Shown piece by piece: positions 33,297 through 41,660 of a stretch of DNA of 44,715 nucleotides (within the stretch, counting starts at the first letter, position 1; every line of letters starts with the position of its first letter). The translations under genes and the position numbers were made by a program. The stretch comes from Longimicrobiales bacterium (GTDB taxonomy: Bacteria; Gemmatimonadota; Gemmatimonadetes; Longimicrobiales; RSA9). The notes below the pieces were generated by a model. That model did no database searches, was not told the DNA's origin, and was given only the letters and a program-made list of their open reading frames with translations. The DNA is taken from assembly GCA_035461765.1 (NCBI GenBank), contig DATHUY010000112.1, positions 1 to 44,715 of the forward strand. The letters run 5' to 3'.

Positions 33297-33330
33297 AAAA
33301 AACCCGCCTCTTCCGGCAGGAAGGACGGGT
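33297..33330 (-). terminator. intrinsic terminator of the cobalamin riboswitch expression platform
   Basis: On the minus strand a 12-base stem (ACCCGTCCTTCC with GGAAGAGGCGGGT, one bulged A) closes a TGCC loop at 33302-33330 and is followed by six U (33297-33302). It lies between the aptamer and btuF, ending only about 8 bases before the ATG. Its 3' arm also contains the only purine-rich stretch that could serve as ribosome binding site, so forming the hairpin would block translation as well as stop transcription. Confidence 0.85.
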
Positions 33331-33402
33331 GCGCACGACCACGGCAGATGCCGGCATCGCAGTCCCGGACCCCTCCCTGCGAAGGGTCACGTAAATCGGG
33401 AC

Positions 33403-33570
33403 ACGAACGGAGCCGGTCTCCTGGCTCGAGGCGGAGCCACCCACCTTCCCAGGCCATCAGGCCCAGTGGTTCGTCGGGTGGTCCACACCGATCACATGAC
33501 CGTGATCGGGCCTCTTACAGTGGCGGGGCCGCGCCGGTTTTGCACCGGTCTTCCGTTAGGCCCCGTTCGT
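33403..33570 (-). promoter_or_regulatory. cobalamin (adenosylcobalamin-class) riboswitch aptamer
   Basis: Read on the minus strand, the closing P1 helix pairs ACGAACGG (33563-33570) with CCGTTCGT (33403-33410), eight perfect base pairs. Inside are the conserved core GGTGCAAAACCGG...GCGGCCCCGCCACTGTAA, and the B12 box AGCCAGGAGACCGGC at about 33411-33427 just before the 3' arm of P1. Cobalamin binding would favour the terminator downstream and switch off the btuFCDB operon. The aptamer begins about 13 bases after the predicted transcription start. Confidence 0.95.
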
Positions 33571-33589
33571 GGTCTGAATTGTCGCGGTA

Positions 33590-33618
33590 AGGTTAACCGG
33601 GGCGGGTCGTTCCGACAA
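33590..33618 (-). promoter_or_regulatory. promoter of the riboswitch-btuFCDB operon
   Basis: TTGTCG (33613-33618) and TAACCT (33590-33595) are separated by 17 bases on the minus strand, which puts the transcript start near 33583, just before the aptamer. The promoter sits in the 15-43 bases after the stop codon of the lipoprotein gene upstream. Confidence 0.55.
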
Positions 33619-33632
33619 GCGACGCGCGGACG

Positions 33633-34682
33633 TCAGCCGGTGGCGGTGTCCGCCGCGGCTGCGGAATCCGCTGCGGCCGGGGTCGGCACGCTGCGCGATC
33701 CTTCCTCGCAGCGATCCCGGAAGATGCGGCGCCAGCTGCCGTCCTGCCCCAGGCCGACAGCTTCGAACCACGAATCGGATGTGCCGTACACCTGCAGCAG
33801 AAGCTCGGGCGTGCCGTCACGGCTCCAGTCCAGGTAGTCGACCACGCGCGGCGCCGCCTTCCCTGTTTCCGGATAGCTGCGGAACCCGACGTAAGTCGTG
33901 TCGTAGCCCGTCTGCGACGCGGTCGGCGCGAAAATGAAAAAGAGCGAATATCCGGTATTATCGAGACCCGGCCCCAGTGTGTCGCCGACGAGCAGTGTGG
34001 CGGCATACGCGTTGGTACCGGTTGCGCCGGTGGGGAACGCGGTCACCTGCTCGAGCGCCGCGGCCCAGTTGCCGGGCAGCTCAGCGCCGCGCGCGCGCAC
34101 GGCGCGCTCCGCGAGGATGGGGGCGATGCGCGCACGAACACCGGGCGGCACCTCGGGGCGGTCGGCGCGTGGCGGAACCGTCGGCGCGTCCGCACGGGCG
34201 AGCGCGAGGAACTCGACCGCGGTTACATTGCTCGACAGCTCGAGTGCGCCGGTGGCGGTCGGGAGCAGCGGGCAGGTCGGGGTCTCCGGCACACCAGCGT
34301 TGTGAACGACGAACGTACCGGCGCGGCGGCCGCCGCTGAACAGCGTGAACTCACCGCCCTGGCGCATGAACTCGGCGACGAACCTGCCGGCGTACGTGGC
34401 GGCATCGCCCGTCGCCCGGATCGGAGCGATCGAGTCACCGCTGATCTGTCCGACCGGCGTCATGAAGCCGCCTTCTGCCGTCCGCGCGACGTAGTACAGC
34501 ACCGGCTCGGTCGGCAGCGGCTCGACCCCCGCCTCTTCCGTGCCCTCCGGCGCCTCCACCGCCTTCGGCGGCGGGTGCACCACGGCGATGTCGGTTCCGC
34601 CCCAGCTCACGTTGTCGCAGCCTGCGAGAAGAATTACAATCAGGCCGGCTGCGGCGTGAGCGATCCGGATCACTGGCTTCAT
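33633..34682 (-). CDS. hypothetical lipoprotein
   Basis: I do not recognise this 349-residue protein. It begins with a lipoprotein signal (GLIVILLAGC, cysteine about residue 22), then an acidic, proline-rich linker (KAVEAPEGTEEAGVEPLPTEP), then a region rich in small residues and beta-strand patterns (YYVARTAEGGFMTPVGQISGDS). Towards the end is a segment reading VDYLDWSRDGTPELLLQVYGT, which resembles the strand-turn of FG-GAP/VCBS-like repeats reporting a calculated quantity. The C-terminus is Ala/Asp-rich and likely disordered. The ATG at 34682 follows AAGGTGGAG. It is transcribed towards, but not necessarily into, the B12 operon, which has its own promoter. Confidence 0.75.
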   Translation of the reverse strand: MKPVIRIAHAAAGLIVILLAGCDNVSWGGTDIAVVHPPPKAVEAPEGTEEAGVEPLPTEPVLYYVARTAEGGFMTPVGQISGDSIAPIRATGDAATYAGRFVAEFMRQGGEFTLFSGGRRAGTFVVHNAGVPETPTCPLLPTATGALELSSNVTAVEFLALARADAPTVPPRADRPEVPPGVRARIAPILAERAVRARGAELPGNWAAALEQVTAFPTGATGTNAYAATLLVGDTLGPGLDNTGYSLFFIFAPTASQTGYDTTYVGFRSYPETGKAAPRVVDYLDWSRDGTPELLLQVYGTSDSWFEAVGLGQDGSWRRIFRDRCEEGSRSVPTPAAADSAAAADTATG

Positions 34683-34716
34683 GGCTCCACCTTGTTCCCC
34701 CTCGAATGACCCCGAC

Positions 34717-34746
34717 AAAGTACGGGCGCGCGTTCTTCGCTGGCAA
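34717..34746 (-). promoter_or_regulatory. probable promoter of the hypothetical lipoprotein gene
   Basis: TTGCCA (34741-34746, five of six consensus bases) and TACTTT (34717-34722) are 18 bases apart on the minus strand, giving a leader of about 28 bases. The -10 is only a partial match. Confidence 0.4.
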
Positions 34747-34876
34747 TCGCCGGACCAGCCGCCGACGGGCTGCGGTCGGAAAGTCAGGCTCACATCGTCA
34801 TGCCGGTTGCCGCCCGGCGTATGCGAAGGGCTTCGGATGTCGGACTTGCGATGTGTCGAGCGGCCAAAGTGAAGAA

Positions 34877-35356
34877 GTGAAACCTGGTCCGACAGAGTTC
34901 CGGTATGTCCTCGGCCACTGGAGCACGGGAGTGGCGATCGTCACCACGCTGACCCGCTCCGGCGGCCCATGCGGGCTGACCGCGAACGCCATTGCCGCCG
35001 TGTCCCTGACACCCCCTCTCGTGCTGGCCTGCGTGGAGCGTGGCGCTGATACGCACGAGGCGCTGCGTCATGCGGGCGTGTTCTCGATCAACATTCTGGC
35101 GGCCGGCAGTGAGGCGATGGCCCGCCGGTTCGCCGGGGACGATGCCGGCGGGAAGTTCGCTGGTGTGTCGTTCCATACGGAGGCGAGCGGTGCGCCCGTG
35201 CTCGATGAGGCGCTCGCCTGGGTCGACTGCCGGGTTCATGCGGACTATGACGGCGGCGATCATACGATCTTCGTGGGCGAAGTGCTCGGCGCCGGCACGC
35301 GCGACGGTGAGCCGCTGCTCTACCATCGCGGCCGCTATAGCCGGCTGGCGGAATGA
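34877..35356 (+). CDS. flavin reductase-like (HpaC/RutF-type) domain protein
   Basis: This protein of about 159 residues belongs to the FMN-binding split-barrel flavin reductases, which supply reduced flavin to partner monooxygenases. FRYVLGHWSTGVAIVTT, GLTANAIAAVSLTPPLVLACVE, FSINILA and the closing ILVGEV-like IFVGEVLGAG and LLYHRGRYSRL are the standard family blocks. No ATG is well placed: the GTG at 34877 was selected because it lies just before the conserved region; a GTG at 34853 is possible. It has an ATGA overlap with the membrane-SDR gene that follows, so both are made together. No oxygenase partner is present. Confidence 0.87.
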   Translation: MKPGPTEFRYVLGHWSTGVAIVTTLTRSGGPCGLTANAIAAVSLTPPLVLACVERGADTHEALRHAGVFSINILAAGSEAMARRFAGDDAGGKFAGVSFHTEASGAPVLDEALAWVDCRVHADYDGGDHTIFVGEVLGAGTRDGEPLLYHRGRYSRLAE

Positions 35357-36648
35357 CGGCAGCGCGAGGACGCGGCCGCACGCTTGCGGCGCTGGCTGTC
35401 GGAGTCACTCTCGGAGCCGCGGCGAGCGCGGGGACTGCGCTGCTGCTCTACACCGGTCAGGGCTTCCTGCGGGCGGCCGGACTGCTGGTATCCTCCACGA
35501 TGATGGCCATCGCCGCGGGCCTGTGGGCGGGAACGCCTGAGGCCGGGCGCGCGAGGGCCGTCAGGACGCGCCTGCGATGGGTGGGGTTCATCGTCGCACT
35601 CATCGCGGGTGGCATGCTGACCGCCCTGTGGGGCGCGCGCCCGCCGCTGCGGGAGCTGGCGTGGGGCGGCGCGCTGTCGGTGCTCCTCGCACTCGCGCTG
35701 CCGGGTTATGCGGGCGGTGCGTTGCTGGCGGGTCTGCACGCACGCGACCGAAGCGTCGGCGCGGGCGCAGTCGCGGCCGCCGCGGTGGCAGGCAGCGCGT
35801 TCGGTATCCTGCTCGCCGCGACCGTTCTCATCCCCAACCTGGAACCTTACGGCGTCTATTACGGTGGCGCCGTCCTGCTCGCGCTCGTGTCGATCGTCGA
35901 TCGCGGAGGGGCGTCGTTGTCGAGCGGAACCGGAGATGTGCACATGATCAACCGCGTAGCCATCGTGACGGGCGCCGCCGATCGCGGCCAGCTGGGATAC
36001 GTCATCGCCCGCAGGTTCCTCGACGCCGGTGCGCGCGTCGTCATCAGCGCACGGTCGGACGCGCTCGATGAGACCGCGCAGACTCTGACGCCCCACGGTG
36101 ACGTGCTGGCGGTACGCGCCGATCTCACGAGCGATGAGGATGTCGCGCACCTGATCGAGGCTACGCAGGAGCGGTTCGGCCGGCTCGACGCGGTGATCAA
36201 CGTTGCTGGCGGTCTGTCCGTGAACGCGACGGTGGAGGACACGACGCCGGAGGAGTGGCAGCGTGAAATCGAGCGGAACGCTGGCACCGCGCTGCGGCTG
36301 TCGCGCGCTGCACTGCCGCTTCTGCGCGAGAGCCGCGGCTCGATCGTCAACTTCGCGGCGCCCGCCGCAACGCGCGCAGTGGCGAAGCTCGCCGCATACA
36401 GTGCCGCGAAAGCGGCAGTCGTCGCGCTCACCCGCTCCCTTGCCATCGAGGAGAAGGCGAACGGCGTACGCGTGAACGCCATCGCGCCCGGCCTGATGGA
36501 TACGGATCAGAATCGCGCGGACATGGGAGAGGATGTGACGTATGTCGGTCGCGATGATGTGGCGACCGTCGCGCTGTTCCTCGCCGGGCCCGGCTCCCGC
36601 GGTATCACCGGCGAGACCGTTCAGGTGCTGGGCGAGACGATCCGCTGA
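35353..36648 (+). CDS. membrane-domain / short-chain dehydrogenase fusion
   Basis: One uninterrupted frame of 431 residues joins two unlike parts. Residues 1-190 contain about six hydrophobic segments with short charged loops and no family I can name. Residues 198-431 are a complete SDR: VTGAADRGQLGYVIARRF as cofactor loop, NVAGG, FAAPAAT in place of the usual catalytic-serine segment, YSAAKAAVVALTRSLA with Tyr and Lys, and VNAIAPGLMDT. A ribosome-binding-like GGAG lies eight bases before an internal ATG at 35944 that begins the SDR exactly, so a free 234-residue SDR may be made as well as, or instead of, the fusion. The gene overlaps the flavin reductase by four bases and converges on the EamA gene with a 28-base tail overlap. 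Confidence 0.8.
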   Translation: MTAARGRGRTLAALAVGVTLGAAASAGTALLLYTGQGFLRAAGLLVSSTMMAIAAGLWAGTPEAGRARAVRTRLRWVGFIVALIAGGMLTALWGARPPLRELAWGGALSVLLALALPGYAGGALLAGLHARDRSVGAGAVAAAAVAGSAFGILLAATVLIPNLEPYGVYYGGAVLLALVSIVDRGGASLSSGTGDVHMINRVAIVTGAADRGQLGYVIARRFLDAGARVVISARSDALDETAQTLTPHGDVLAVRADLTSDEDVAHLIEATQERFGRLDAVINVAGGLSVNATVEDTTPEEWQREIERNAGTALRLSRAALPLLRESRGSIVNFAAPAATRAVAKLAAYSAAKAAVVALTRSLAIEEKANGVRVNAIAPGLMDTDQNRADMGEDVTYVGRDDVATVALFLAGPGSRGITGETVQVLGETIR

Positions 36649-37568
36649 TCTGTTGTGCTCGCCTGCCGGGCCAGCAGCACCGCGGCACACACGACCAGCC
36701 CCATGCCGATCATCTGGAGTGCCTCCAGCCTCTCTCCGAGCAGCACTGCGGCGAGCAGCGCTGCTATGCCCGGCTCGATCGATGCCAGCATTGCAGCCGT
36801 GCTGGCGCGAAGATGCTTCAGCGCGGTGATATAGAGGGCGTACGGCAGCAGGGTCGGCACAATGCCGAGTCCGATGAGCAGCACCGCCTGGTCGGGCGCG
36901 CGCAGGAACGGCGTCACGGGTGAGGCGAGTATTCCGAGCGAAGCCGCCGCGAACGCGAAGGACCAGAACACCGAGGCGACGGGGCCGTAACGCTCACTGG
37001 CGACCTTGCTGAAAAGCGTGTAGAGCGCGTAGCCCAGTCCGGATCCCAGACCGAACAGAAGTGCCGGGAAGGGCAGGGCGGCTGTGCCGCGCAGAACGGC
37101 CTGCGCGGCCCCCGTCACGAGCATCACGCCGGTGAGGGCGAGGCCGAGCGAGATCATGCGGAGCCGTCCGAAGCGCTCGCGCCACAGCACGACGGACATC
37201 AGCACGACGAAAGCCGGCGCGGTGTAGAGAAGCGCGACCGCGATCGATACGGTGGTGCGCTGGAGCGCGGCGAGGAAGAGCAGCCCGAAGAGGGCGAAGC
37301 CGGCAATGCCGTACGCGGCGAAAAAGGGCATCGAGCGCAGCGGCACGCGCACGCCGCGCAGCCGGCGTGCCAGAGCGATCAGCAGGACTGCGGCAAAGGC
37401 GACGCCGGCACGTGCGCTGGCAACCTCGAGAGGCTCGAGTCCCGCCTGGTAGAGGTACTTCGCGAAGATGCCGAACGTGGCCCAGAGGGACGCGGCGCTC
37501 AGTACGAGCGCCGCGCCGACTACTGGCCGACTTCGGAGAAGTAGCGCTTGTTGGCCAGCTCGATCCAC
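36621..37568 (-). CDS. EamA/DMT-family transporter
   Basis: This protein of 315 residues or slightly fewer has ten hydrophobic helices arranged as two EamA repeats. The first starts ALVLSAASLWATFGIFAKYL and the second LLFGLGSGLGYALYTLFSKV; SAFLLE-like APDQAVLLIG and SIEPGIAALLAAVLLGERLEALQMIG are typical end segments. Members export amino acids or other metabolites. The start is GTG at 37568, giving a 49-base overlap with the end of the DUF2723 gene. No other start codon lies before the first helix. Confidence 0.9.
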   Translation of the reverse strand: MDRAGQQALLLRSRPVVGAALVLSAASLWATFGIFAKYLYQAGLEPLEVASARAGVAFAAVLLIALARRLRGVRVPLRSMPFFAAYGIAGFALFGLLFLAALQRTTVSIAVALLYTAPAFVVLMSVVLWRERFGRLRMISLGLALTGVMLVTGAAQAVLRGTAALPFPALLFGLGSGLGYALYTLFSKVASERYGPVASVFWSFAFAAASLGILASPVTPFLRAPDQAVLLIGLGIVPTLLPYALYITALKHLRASTAAMLASIEPGIAALLAAVLLGERLEALQMIGMGLVVCAAVLLARQASTTDQRIVSPST

Positions 37569-39952
37569 TTGTCGCTCAGCAGCAGATGTCGCTGCGCAGC
37601 CGTCGATTGGCCCTGCGCATCATAGACCAGCGCCATACCCCGGTGCGTGTAGCCGTAGTATGCGGGGATCCCCTCGGTCGCGATGTCGACCCAGTGGCCC
37701 CACTCGTCGGGGATGCCGCCGCGGTGCATGAACACTTCGCTGAGCAGCGTCTCCGTACGCGGCATGTCGATGTATGGACCGATGACACCGGTGAGACCGC
37801 TCGGCGGCACCGCGTAGATGCCGCGCGCCGAGTCCGGCTGGACCGGCCCGTCATTGAGCTTGAGTGCGACACCCTGACGGACCAGGTACGGTCGCAGGTT
37901 CAGCTCCTCGTACGCCTGCGTAGTCATCGCGAAGTAGATCGGCCGGTCGCCCATGGCGGTCTGGATGATCTGCGCCATGAAGAAGTCCGCGGGCACCATC
38001 ACCGTACCTTCCGGCAGCAGCGTCTGGATGCCGGCCGCGTTGAAGGAACGGGCAGCCTGCAGCCGGAACGGCGGCGTGTTCGTCACTTCCTGTATATCAG
38101 CATCGCTCAGCGGCAGAATGGAAGTGGTCGGCGCGCCGCCCTCGCGTTCGGCCACGCTCACACCTGGCTGATCGCCCTGCGTAACGAACGGTCGATAGAA
38201 CGCCGGACCTTTATCGGGCTCATAGGGTCGCTGGCAGATGATACGCGTGTGGTCCTGGCTGGCTGACTCGCCGGGCGCGCACGGCTGCGTGAGGTCACGC
38301 AGCTGGCGCGCATACCACGGTGTGTTGAGGTAGCTCATGACGATGACCGTCACGTCACGGCGGATGCCTTCCGTCTCCTGCAGGTACCACAGCGGGAACG
38401 TGTCGTTGTCGCCGTTCGTGAACAGCACGCCGTACGGTTCCACGCTCATGAGGAGATTGTACGCCCAGTCGCGCGCCGCATAATCATTGCTGCGATCGGC
38501 CCAGCTCCAGTTCGCGAACAGCGGGATCAGCGCGAGCACCAGCACGGGTGCGGCCTTCCACGAATGTCGCAGGGACGAGGCGGCACGATCGAATACGGCA
38601 CCGCGCACAGCCCCGTCGGCGGCATCCACGCGGTCGGAGAGCCAGAGCCACAGCGCGGCGATGCCGATGCCCGCCCAGAGGCCCCAGAGCGAGAAGCTGA
38701 CGATGAAGAAGTAGTCGCGCTCGCGCACCTCGGTCACTTCGCGCGTCACGCCCGGGTACGAGTATCCGTACTTGAAGTTGAGATAGAACGTGAGGCCGAA
38801 CGCGAGCGTCACGAACAGCAGTGCGAAGTAGTACCAGCTGGTGCGGTCGCGTCTGAAATGGGACCATGCGCCGAATATGCCCAGGCCTACGAACAGGAGA
38901 GTAAAGATCGTGCGCAGCGGCGCGAAGTAGGACATCAGACCGTTGACGGAACGCGCCCACTGCCAGTCGAAGTACTGCGCATAGTTTGCGTACTGCGCCG
39001 CCAGCAGTCCGGCGCCGCGCGGAACATCATAACCCTGTGAATATGCGATCGGGTTCTTGAACATCGAGGGCTTGTCGTACTGCCGGCGCTGAAGCGCATC
39101 GGAAAGCTCCGCGCAGCCGGCGCGGCCCATGGTCGCGACGCTGACGATCGCCGAGCCGACCGTCTCGCAGGTCGGGTCCGCCTCGTTGATGACCGGATCG
39201 AGGCCTGCGCGGATCGGCAGATAGAGATGGACGGACAGGCCGAGCAGAACGACGACGAGTCCGGTCGCGTACAGCTTCCAGTTCAGCAGCGTGCGCGGCT
39301 CGACGACCAGGATGTAGACGACGAGCGCCGGCGCGGCGAGGAACGCCATGAGGTGATTGCCGACCGAGAGCGCCAGGATGAACAGCATCAGCAGGATCAG
39401 GTTGTCATCCTTGCCCTCGCCGAGATTGTCCCGCCACCGGAACGCCAGCCACGACAGCAGCGCGATCGTGAACAGCGATACCGTGTAGACCTTCTCGTTG
39501 ACGTTCGACTGATTCCACACCGTGAACGCCGTGGCACTCACCAGGACGGCTGCGGTCGCGCCGATGAGGCGGAACACGCGGTCGGTCGAATAGAACGAGA
39601 GGATCCGGTCGGCGAGCAGGAACCAGCAGCCGTGCGCGAGTGCGCTCATCATGGCGCTGAACAGATTGATCCGCACTGCGGTGGGCAGCCCGAATGGCGA
39701 CAGCAGCAGGTCCCACGCACGCGCCAGCACCACGAAGAGAGGGTTCCCCGGCGGGTGGGGGATGCCCATGATCGTGGCAGTCGCGATGTACTCGCTCGTA
39801 TCCCAGAACGCCGTGGTCGGCGCGAGCGATATCACGTAAAGGAGGAATACTCCCGCGGACGCGAGCGCCGCAGCCAGGTATGGCGGACGGTACGGTTCCG
39901 CCGCGGCCTGTACCCGCGTGGTCGGGCGGCGCGCGTCTGTCATCATGCTCAT
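37520..39952 (-). CDS. DUF2723 / GT117-like membrane glycosyltransferase candidate
   Basis: This protein of about 810 residues has around ten N-terminal helices and a large soluble C-terminal part. Near residue 50 it carries FWDTSEYIATATIMGIPHPPGNPLF (in the form DTSEYI...GIPHPPGNPLF), the hallmark of DUF2723, whose acidic residues correspond to the catalytic loop of GT-C fold mannosyltransferases. The exterior part has the conserved TNGDNDTFPLWYLQ and IVMSYLNTPWYARQL. The family is known mainly from Bacteroidota and Gemmatimonadota-like genomes and is thought to transfer sugars to proteins or lipids outside the membrane. Starts at 39952, 39946 or 39982 are all possible; 39952 is used. It probably shares a transcript with EamA. 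Its promoter region is shared with divergent trpE (179 bases), where I see no convincing pair of boxes. Confidence 0.87.
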   Translation of the reverse strand: MSMMTDARRPTTRVQAAAEPYRPPYLAAALASAGVFLLYVISLAPTTAFWDTSEYIATATIMGIPHPPGNPLFVVLARAWDLLLSPFGLPTAVRINLFSAMMSALAHGCWFLLADRILSFYSTDRVFRLIGATAAVLVSATAFTVWNQSNVNEKVYTVSLFTIALLSWLAFRWRDNLGEGKDDNLILLMLFILALSVGNHLMAFLAAPALVVYILVVEPRTLLNWKLYATGLVVVLLGLSVHLYLPIRAGLDPVINEADPTCETVGSAIVSVATMGRAGCAELSDALQRRQYDKPSMFKNPIAYSQGYDVPRGAGLLAAQYANYAQYFDWQWARSVNGLMSYFAPLRTIFTLLFVGLGIFGAWSHFRRDRTSWYYFALLFVTLAFGLTFYLNFKYGYSYPGVTREVTEVRERDYFFIVSFSLWGLWAGIGIAALWLWLSDRVDAADGAVRGAVFDRAASSLRHSWKAAPVLVLALIPLFANWSWADRSNDYAARDWAYNLLMSVEPYGVLFTNGDNDTFPLWYLQETEGIRRDVTVIVMSYLNTPWYARQLRDLTQPCAPGESASQDHTRIICQRPYEPDKGPAFYRPFVTQGDQPGVSVAEREGGAPTTSILPLSDADIQEVTNTPPFRLQAARSFNAAGIQTLLPEGTVMVPADFFMAQIIQTAMGDRPIYFAMTTQAYEELNLRPYLVRQGVALKLNDGPVQPDSARGIYAVPPSGLTGVIGPYIDMPRTETLLSEVFMHRGGIPDEWGHWVDIATEGIPAYYGYTHRGMALVYDAQGQSTAAQRHLLLSDKWIELANKRYFSEVGQ

Positions 39953-40131
39953 ATGGTCACTGGTCGTCGTCCGTGGCCGCAAAGCGCGAAAGATAGGGGC
40001 ACCGGCGGTGGGGCGGAAGGCACGGGGGCCGCTCGCGCGGCCGGGTGCAGCGCCCGCGCGCGCGGCTGCCTGCCGGCGCCTCGCCCGCAGCCCTCCTTCC
40101 CGTGACGCCGGAAATTCCTACTTTCCTCCGC

Positions 40132-41622
40132 ATGATCAACCTCAGTTTCGACGAGTTCCTGGAGGTGGTGCGTGCGGGCACGGCGACGGCCGTCCCGGTC
40201 ATGCACTCCTTTCTGTTTGACGCCGACACTGCCGTGACGGCTTATCACAAGCTGCGCCAGCCGCCGTTCGGGTTCCTGCTGGAGTCACTGGTCGGCGGCG
40301 AGAAGTGGGCCCGTTACACGTTCGTCGGCACGGCGCCGAAGAGTGCGTGGCGCCTGGCCGCGGACGGCCGCGTGAGTGAGTGGGCGCCGGACGGCGGGTG
40401 GAGTGCACCACGCGAGGTACCCGACCCGCTCGCCGAGCTGGACGCACGCCTGCGCGCCGTGCGCGTTGCCGATGTGCCCGGTGTGCCGCGCTTCACCGGC
40501 GGCGCGCTCGGGTTCCTCGGCTACGATGTGGTGCGCCGCATCGAGGCACTGCCGGATTCGCGGCCGGCGGATCCCGATGTCCCCGATGCGCTGCTGCTGT
40601 TCACGGACACGATCCTCGCGATCGACAACATCTACGGCCGGGCGCACGCTGTCACACTCGTGGACGTCGAGGATGTCGGCGATCGCGAGGATCTGCGTGC
40701 GAGGTACGACGAAGCAGTCCTGAAGCTGGCCGGACTGGTTGCAACGCTGGCGGATCGATCCGGTCCCGCCCAGATGCAGCTGCCCACTGCAACCACCGAC
40801 GTGGCATTCGAGAGCAGTTACGAACGAGCCGCATTCGAAAACGACGTCGAGCGGATCCGCGAATACATCACCGCGGGCGACGCATTCCAGGTGGTACTGA
40901 GCCAGCGCCTCACCGTGCCGGCGCCGCGCGACCCCTTCGATCTGTATCGCGCGCTGCGCGCTCTCAATCCGTCGCCCTACCTGTACTTCGTGGAGCTCGA
41001 CGGCATTGCCCTCGTGGGGTCCTCACCCGAAGTGCTGGTGCGCGTCGAGGACCGGACCGTCACCGTGAGACCGATTGCGGGGACGCGGCCGCGCGGCCGA
41101 ACCGACGCGGAGGATGAGGCCCTCATCGCTGATCTGCTCGCGGACAGGAAGGAGCGGTCGGAGCATCTGATGCTCGTCGACCTCGGCCGCAACGATGTCG
41201 GGCGCGTCGCCCGCTTCGGCTCCGTGCGGGTCCCGGCCTTCATGAGCGTCGAAAAATACAGTCACGTCCTCCATATCGTCAGCCAGGTGGAAGGCGAGCT
41301 GCGCGAAGGCATGTCCGCAATGGACGTATTCCGCGCATGCTTCCCCGCCGGCACGGTTTCCGGTGCGCCGAAGATCCGCGCGATGCAGATCATCGACGAG
41401 CTGGAGCCGGTGCGGCGCGGCATCTACGCGGGCGCCGTCGGGTACTTCGCGTACGGCGGCGCGACGATGGATACCGCCATCGCGATCCGGACCATCGTCG
41501 TGAGAGAAGGTGTCGCGTACGTGCAGGCAGGGGCGGGCATCGTCGCGGATTCCGATCCGGGGCGGGAGTACGAGGAGACGCTCGCCAAGGCGCGGGCGCT
41601 GCTTCGTGTGCTCGCCGGGTGA
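40132..41622 (+). CDS. trpE: anthranilate synthase component I
   Basis: This 496-residue enzyme converts chorismate to anthranilate with ammonia or glutamine from TrpG, the first step of tryptophan synthesis. The chorismate-binding block is clear: GDAFQVVLSQRL, NPSPYLYFVELDG, LVGSSPEVLVRV, PIAGTRPRGRT (which separates TrpE from PabB), LVDLGRNDVGR, CFPAGTVSGAPKIRAMQIIDELEPVRRG (abbreviated) and VQAGAGIVADSDPGREYEET. The N-terminal LLES at residues 49-52 is the tryptophan feedback-binding element, so the enzyme should be inhibited by Trp. It stands alone: no trpG or other trp gene is beside it. No leader peptide or T-box is visible. A TACTTT lies only eight bases before the ATG, so a leaderless transcript is conceivable. 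Confidence 0.95.
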   Translation: MINLSFDEFLEVVRAGTATAVPVMHSFLFDADTAVTAYHKLRQPPFGFLLESLVGGEKWARYTFVGTAPKSAWRLAADGRVSEWAPDGGWSAPREVPDPLAELDARLRAVRVADVPGVPRFTGGALGFLGYDVVRRIEALPDSRPADPDVPDALLLFTDTILAIDNIYGRAHAVTLVDVEDVGDREDLRARYDEAVLKLAGLVATLADRSGPAQMQLPTATTDVAFESSYERAAFENDVERIREYITAGDAFQVVLSQRLTVPAPRDPFDLYRALRALNPSPYLYFVELDGIALVGSSPEVLVRVEDRTVTVRPIAGTRPRGRTDAEDEALIADLLADRKERSEHLMLVDLGRNDVGRVARFGSVRVPAFMSVEKYSHVLHIVSQVEGELREGMSAMDVFRACFPAGTVSGAPKIRAMQIIDELEPVRRGIYAGAVGYFAYGGATMDTAIAIRTIVVREGVAYVQAGAGIVADSDPGREYEETLAKARALLRVLAG

Positions 41623-41660
41623 GGTGCGGTGCTGCGGCAGCCCCTTCCTTCTCTAACGGC

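Noticed and set aside
35335-36690. 451-codon minus-strand open frame opposite the membrane-SDR gene
   Set aside because: Very Arg/Asp/Gln-rich, not protein-like, and the plus strand carries a complete SDR.
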